From Enchytraeus crypticus (lineage: Eukaryota; Annelida; Clitellata; Enchytraeida; Enchytraeidae), in NCBI GenBank assembly GCA_905160935.1, contig CAJHZI010000884.1, positions 2,245,001-2,309,000 on the forward strand: a DNA stretch of 64,000 bases. The letters run 5' to 3'. The notes below the pieces were generated by a model. It was not told the origin of the DNA. It did not search any database and saw only the letters and a list, made by a program, of their open reading frames with translations. Each line of letters begins with the position of its first letter. The first letter of the stretch is position 1. Positions 40,285 through 47,300 of the stretch are shown piece after piece. Made by a program: the position numbers and the translations under genes.

Positions 40285-42485
40285 CATGTATATTAGGGTG
40301 ACAATAAAAAAGGAAAGTTATTTTTAATGCTAACACCCTCTTAAATTTGTTCATTTCTATGCAAAAGTTAAATTTAGAAAATTTTATAGGAATCTATTCA
40401 TATTTGGAGGTTGCAAAACAGACTTGAATATTATATATATGTGACCTACTTATTGAAAATACTGTCCATGATTAAAAGTTTTCTTGACGACCGTTGACTT
40501 GTTGAGTCAGGATAATGCAATCTATGATTCTCCACAATCGGTAAAAGGAACTGTTTCTGTTCTTGTTGGTTAGTAACCACTCCGTTGAACGATTGACAAA
40601 GCTCAACGACGCGCTCAGCAGCGTCATTCACAATCTTTAATTGACCTGCCTTTCTCCGAGCTTTAATGCATACGTTATTAGTGTCCCATCATCCCAAGTA
40701 CTTGAATCTCCTTCTAGAAAATCATGTTCCACATCTAGAGCTATGAACATATTCCTAGTGTTCCTTGTTACGAAATCAGATAGTTTTTTCTTGGTAGTTT
40801 TATCGTCAACAATAATTCTGCGTGGTGGTTAGTCACACGAACCTTCGCTTTCAAACGCTCTTATCATGTCAACTTTATCATCAACAGTAACATCTGCATC
40901 AAAAAAGCCAATCCAATCAGAGTCTCATTTAGACACCACAGATGGTTGGAGAAACTCTTCATTGCTGCCGATGAAAATGATTCATCCCAGGTCTTGTATA
41001 CCTCTATGTCTCTAAGCAGAGACAGGTCGTTGCGTGGAGCTGATGTTGGACATTGGCAGGTAAACCATGCTTTCAAATACACCTTGATCACAAAAACCTT
41101 GAATCGACGGAGTCCTATGAGTTCTCGCTCTGTCAGCTTAAACTGAGATCGGAAGAGAAAAATCTTCAGAGAGTACATCAGCTTAGACATCTACCTTGCC
41201 CGATGTAGAGCTCCAGGTTGATGAATAGTAACATCTCCCAAACTTTCAGCTCCAAGAAAGAGTTGAGACAGCTGAAGAAGCTCTCTATAGTCATCACGAG
41301 GTTACTACTGAGACAGCTGCCACGATAGGACGATTGGCTACTCCGCTTTCAAATCGATGGAAGTCCAGAAGTTTGCAAATCTCTGAAAGAGTTTAATTTT
41401 TGGTCCGCTTGATGTCTCTATAATCGAATCAAAAATTTTTGCGACTATTAACTCCATCACATGATGTCTACATGGAAAGCTGACAAGATTGCGGCCAAGC
41501 TTCTGTTCGAGGAGCATACAAGCTCCACTTTTCAGTCTCGTGTTGCTCGCAGTCGTCTCGATTGACATGAAACGTATGCGATCATTCAAATTCCATTCTT
41601 GAATTAAATTGAAGACCGCCGTCACTTGGTCTTCACCAGTACTACTGTGTATCTTTGTGAGAAGCTTCATCGTACCTTCACCTGACATGAGAACAGCCAA
41701 TCGATCAACAGATTCTTTTGATTGTAGAGCTGGCAACAGTTTACCATCCCAGTGAACCGTTAACGAGGAATCACAAGTAAAGGAATCTTTGATTTCTTTA
41801 GCTATTATCGCTCAATTCTTTCTTCGAACTTGCCTCAATAATTCCCGATTACTGGTCAGTTTATTAGGATCTATTCTCAAAGAATGTGCAGTAGCTGCCA
41901 AAACATATACTGCATTTCTGTCGCTGATCTTTAATCGATCTAAAGCAGCAGAAACTTCAGTACTTACGATCGCGGTAGTCTTCCTTCTCTTCGAAGGTAC
42001 ACTAGCTTTCACCTATAAGCGCAACACACCTACATCAGAGCTGCTACCTTGATTCATTTTCTAGATGTTGCTTCTGCTCTACTACGCTGTTGAACAGGTT
42101 GTGACTCAATTTAGAACTATTTTCTTCTTTTCTCTGTCTCGCTTGAAGTTAGTTGACCTTTGATTTAGACTACTCAAGTAAACAATGAACCATGTGCTTT
42201 GTGAGCTAAAATACAAGAAATTAATTCCATAGATGGTTGCCATTTTTCTAATTGAATTATAATGTATTCGATAAATAACGAATAAACTTTGAATGCTATG
42301 TAAAACGCCAATAGCTTGATAATAGATGAAAACTTCAGCGGTCTTGTGCAACCTCTAAATATCAACCAAATCCATCCAATATTTTTTATTAATCATTTGT
42401 ACCAAAATGAAAAATTTAAGAGGGTGTGAGTGATAAAAATACGAAAAAAAATTTTCCTATGTATTTCATTGTCACCCTAATATAT

Positions 42486-42524
<39 letters not shown>

Positions 42525-44337
42525 ATTTGTTCTAATGCTAATTATAATATACACTATACAGTATACACTATAGAATGTCTCAATAGCGGAACGGTTAGAG
42601 GCGTCAGGTAACGTCGTGAAGTTTTAAATGACACAACTTGAAATGAATTGAACTCTCGTGGGTTCGATTCTAATCCGTGTTGAACTGAGAGTAAAATCTC
42701 GGATATTCACAGGACTGGTTACATTGAAAATGGACTAAATTGCCTTTAAGGTTTAAGCATGTGAGACGACAGAATTTTGTATAAACGACTACAATTAATA
42801 GCTCCTATCTGCCACTGGATCCATGTTCAACACCACTGACAGACAGGGCGATGTACGATTTGGTAGCGTTAAAGTAAAATATTGTAAAGTGTTGCACTGC
42901 TCTGCATTATGTTGCGCGGTATTGTAATGCACAATATTTTATTTTATTTTATTGTATTGTATTATACTTTGTTGTTCTTTGTTGTACTATATTGTATTTT
43001 GTTGTTTTGTATTGTGTTGAATTGTGTTGCATTGTATTGCATTTTATAGTAATGTATTGTAATCTATCGTGTTGTATTGCATTGCGTTGCATTATGTCGT
43101 GTCGTACCGTATTGTATCATATCTTATTGTGTTGTAGTGTATAATAATTAAATTATATATCGTATTGAAAATGTATTGCATTGCATTGTATCGTATCGTA
43201 CCGTATCATATCGTATCGTATTGTACAATAATTACGTGTATATTATATATTATATGGTATTGTATTGTATTGTATGGAATTGTATTGTGTTGTGCAGTGC
43301 TGTGCTGTATAGCATTGTTTTTTGTGTTCTATTCTATTTGATTCTATTCTCTTCTATTACATTCCATTCCATTCTATTCTATTCCATTCCATTCCTTACT
43401 AATCTAGTCTATTTTATTCTATTCTATTCCATTCCATTCCATTCTATTCTATTCTATTCTATTCTATTCTATTCTATTCTATTCTATTCTATTCTATTCT
43501 ATTCTATTCTATTCTATTCTATTCTCTACTATTCTATTCTATTCTATTCTATTCTATTCTACTCCATTCTATTCTATTCTATTCTATTCAATTCTATTCT
43601 ATTCTATTCTATTCCATTCTATTCTATTCTATTCCTATTCCATTCTATTCTATTCTATTCCATTACATTCCATTCCATTCTATTTTATTCTATTCCATTC
43701 CATTCCATTCTTTTCTATTCTATTCAATTCAATTCAATTCTATTCCATTCTATTATATTATATTCTAGAACGCTGCCATGTGTCTCGGGGCTATATCTAT
43801 CACCTCTGATCGACTCGGGGCTGTTGACTTCTCCAAGCCCTTCAAGATGAAGACCTTCAACCTCCTCGTCAAGAAACCAGAGCTACGAGCAACCATCTTC
43901 CAGTTCCTCTCTCCGCTCTCCGCCAAAGTCTGGATCGCAATCTTCGCCAGCCTCGTTGGCGTCAGCGTCCTTCTCCACGTCATGGATCGCTTCAGTCCCA
44001 ACGATCCGGGAAATCCTCGAGACGGTACCGGATCGTTTAACCTTCCGGAGAGTTTTTGGTTCGTCTACGGATCACTGGTGGGTGGAGGGACGGAGAGAAT
44101 CCCTAGGACTATGTCCGGGAGGCTGTTGTCGAGCGCCTGGTGGTTCTTCGGACTGATCATCATCTCGTCCTACACGGCAAACCTAGCTGCCTTCCTGACT
44201 ATCAGCAAGATCGACTCTCCCATCCAGTCAGTGGACGACCTCGCCAAGCAGACTGCGATCAAATACGGGACCGTGAAGAACACGTACGCCATGTCAATGT
44301 TCAAGAATTCTGATCTAGAGGTAGGAAGGGGAAAAGG

Positions 44338-44397
<60 letters not shown>

Positions 44398-47300
44398 GAT
44401 CACTGCCCACTGGCAGGTCTTTGGTATATAACGCCTCCACTTTTCTCTGTCTTCTGCCTTCCGCTTCATTTTCACATATGAGTGGCACTTTAAAGTGGCC
44501 CACTCATATATATAGGAGAGATATGGTTTAGAAATATGAATATTTTAAAGGCTAAAGGCAAGTTTAACGTCAGTTTCCTGCTAGACAGCATATCAGTGAC
44601 GGGGAGAACACTGGGTTTGAATCCTATATCTTCTGATTCGCTGTCGAAGAACAAGCCTGTAAGATGCTGGCTCATCCACCGGTTCAGTGTTTTCTCTTCA
44701 GACCTAGTGAACGGTGTGCTTAGTTATATTGTTGAGATATCTAACTAGCGATACTCAGTTATATCTTTGATATCATGAAGAAAGTTCTTAATTACATCTT
44801 TGATATATCTTGAAGTATCCCTGCTCATTTTTCATTATTTATTAATTTCAAAACGACCGTAAGGGCTAGATTTTTAGTTACATGCCCATCACTAATTGCT
44901 CTATAACTCTTTATAATTATTTATTAAATTATAATTTTATATATATATATATATATAATTTATATTAAATATAATTTTATTATATTAATTAATATTTACT
45001 TTTTTTATTATAATATATTATTTGTTTATTATTATGTTATTTTTATTTATAATTTATTTTTATATTAATTTAATATATAATAATTTTATTATTTATTATA
45101 ATTAAGTAAAATGTACTCTATAATTCTACTCTATAACTATAATGATTGCTCTATATACAATCTGATTATATACAATCTGATTATTTACAATCTGATAATA
45201 CTAGGTAGATAGATCATAGAGCAATGCTCTCGCTAGGGACCGATTGAATGGTATTGGGCGTGATTTTAATTAATTGCATCATTGAATATGTTGTAATCTT
45301 GCATTTTTATTTCTATTTTTGTACACTTTGTATGTATGCAACTTTACACTGAGGTTGTTGAATAAACATATCTCTCTCTCTCTCTCTCTATAACTGTACA
45401 ACTCAATTGCCTGATAGGTATTGAAGAAGATGTGGGCGATGATGCAGTTGACTAACTCCCTAGTCAACAACACGGCTGAGGGCATAGAGCGGGCCAAGAA
45501 GGGCAACTACGCCTTTATCTGGGACTCTCCCATCAACAGGCACATCGCCAACCACGACTGCGACGTCATCGCCACTGGGGAACCCTTCGATGAGAAGGGA
45601 TACGGGATCGGGGTCCCAGAGAGAGCCCCATATAGGGATCAGCTGTCTAAGACAATCCTTTCTCTGAGTGAAAGTGGGTTCATAAAGAAATTGGAAAACA
45701 AGTAAAAATATATTCACTCACTTTAGCTCTCTGTCTCTCTCTCTCTTTCTCTCTCTGTCTCCTTCTCTCCTTCTATCTCTCTATGTCTGTATCTTTCCCT
45801 AACCCCTTCTCACCATCGTTCTGTTAAATAGCCTTTGGTGAAGGGACTAACTTGCTAATTGATGGCATGCTCTTTATGGAACGTGAAATCGGAATGTGAG
45901 TAGTGGTACATGTATGTACCCTGGACCTGCATTTAGCAGAACACCCGAGATGAGATTCATTAACAGGCATCTGTTTATAGTTTTCTATTGTTTTCTTCAG
46001 TGGTCTCGAATAACATAGCTCTCGATGCTATTTTTGACGACTTTAGAATTTTATATCGAGACTTCTAAATTTGCATTTATTTACTTTAGTTTTAGCTTAG
46101 TCATCAATATGAATTAGCATCCGGTTCTTCGCCATACGGCAATGTCAGGGACGTCTCCTACAGACTCTGTACAAACAGGCGCCAAAACGCCACACGACAA
46201 CAGCTGAGCATACAAGGACTACAGGAGAAAGCGAAATCAAAACTAATTTCAACAGAATCTGTCTGTGAAGTATTAGTTACACTTCTGATTTGCCTCAAGC
46301 TTGCACAAAGAACTTTTATTTAGCAGATATCTAAAAAAATATTCAAAATAACTGAATTAGTTTCGCCAATTTTTATTTACTGTCATTCTCCTATGGGGTT
46401 GATACCTCAGAACACACTCTAATTCCATATTCTCATAGCATATCACTTTTTCGTCTCATTCCTGCTCTATTTAGGTGTCATAGTATCTGATAACTTTTCT
46501 TTTTCTGCTCACATCACACACATCATTAGCTTGTGTTCGAGCAACATTTTTGCGCTCTATTCTTTACGTAGTAAAGGTTTGGCAAATGATCTCCTTCAGA
46601 GAGTCTTTCAAGCCTCCACAATCTCTAAGCTTCTATATGCCTCCCAGTTTTGGTGGGGCTTTACAAATGCTGAAGAGAGAACCCGTCTTGAAACCTTTTT
46701 AAAGAAGGCAAGGAGAGCTGGATTCTACAGTAAAGAATCTAATTTTGAGGATCTATGTAACTTTGCTGACAATAATCTTTTCAAGGCAATCTGTAACAAC
46801 CCTGCACATTTACTGGCGCATTTGTTACCTCCACAAAACAATCATAATTACCCAACCCGAAGAAATACTGCTAAGAGATGCTTTTCCCTTCCCATAAAAC
46901 GAAGCAGTCTGAGCGATAAAAACTTCATTATTCGTATGATTCTAGATGATGCTAGTTAATTTAATGAATACTAAAAGATTCTTCTTTACTCATAGTACAG
47001 TACGCCCTATATGGCAATTATGAATAGTATAAGCCATTGATTTATGTAATGTTGCAATATTCATGTGGTAAATGTTTGCGAGAACAATTTTTAGTTTTAT
47101 CTCTCTTATATCTAGCCTATTAACTGTTTATGCTATATCTGTAATTTGTTATGCTGTGTCTGATGGAATTTCTGTGCTGTAACTTTCTGCGGTTGTCAGA
47201 TTGAACGAAAATAAACGAATATATTATTATTATTTATGATATTACACATGCCACATACCACTTTTTTGTCGCACTCTCTTATCACTAAAGGTATTACAGC

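Noticed and set aside
43176..43850. 224-residue ORF of LFYSI repeats
   Set aside because: Translation of the TTCTA array; the genuine coding part begins at 43769.
45702..45708. Stop of the receptor at ENK
   Set aside because: The TAA lies in the donor; joining to 47818 restores KWWDAGEC and M4.
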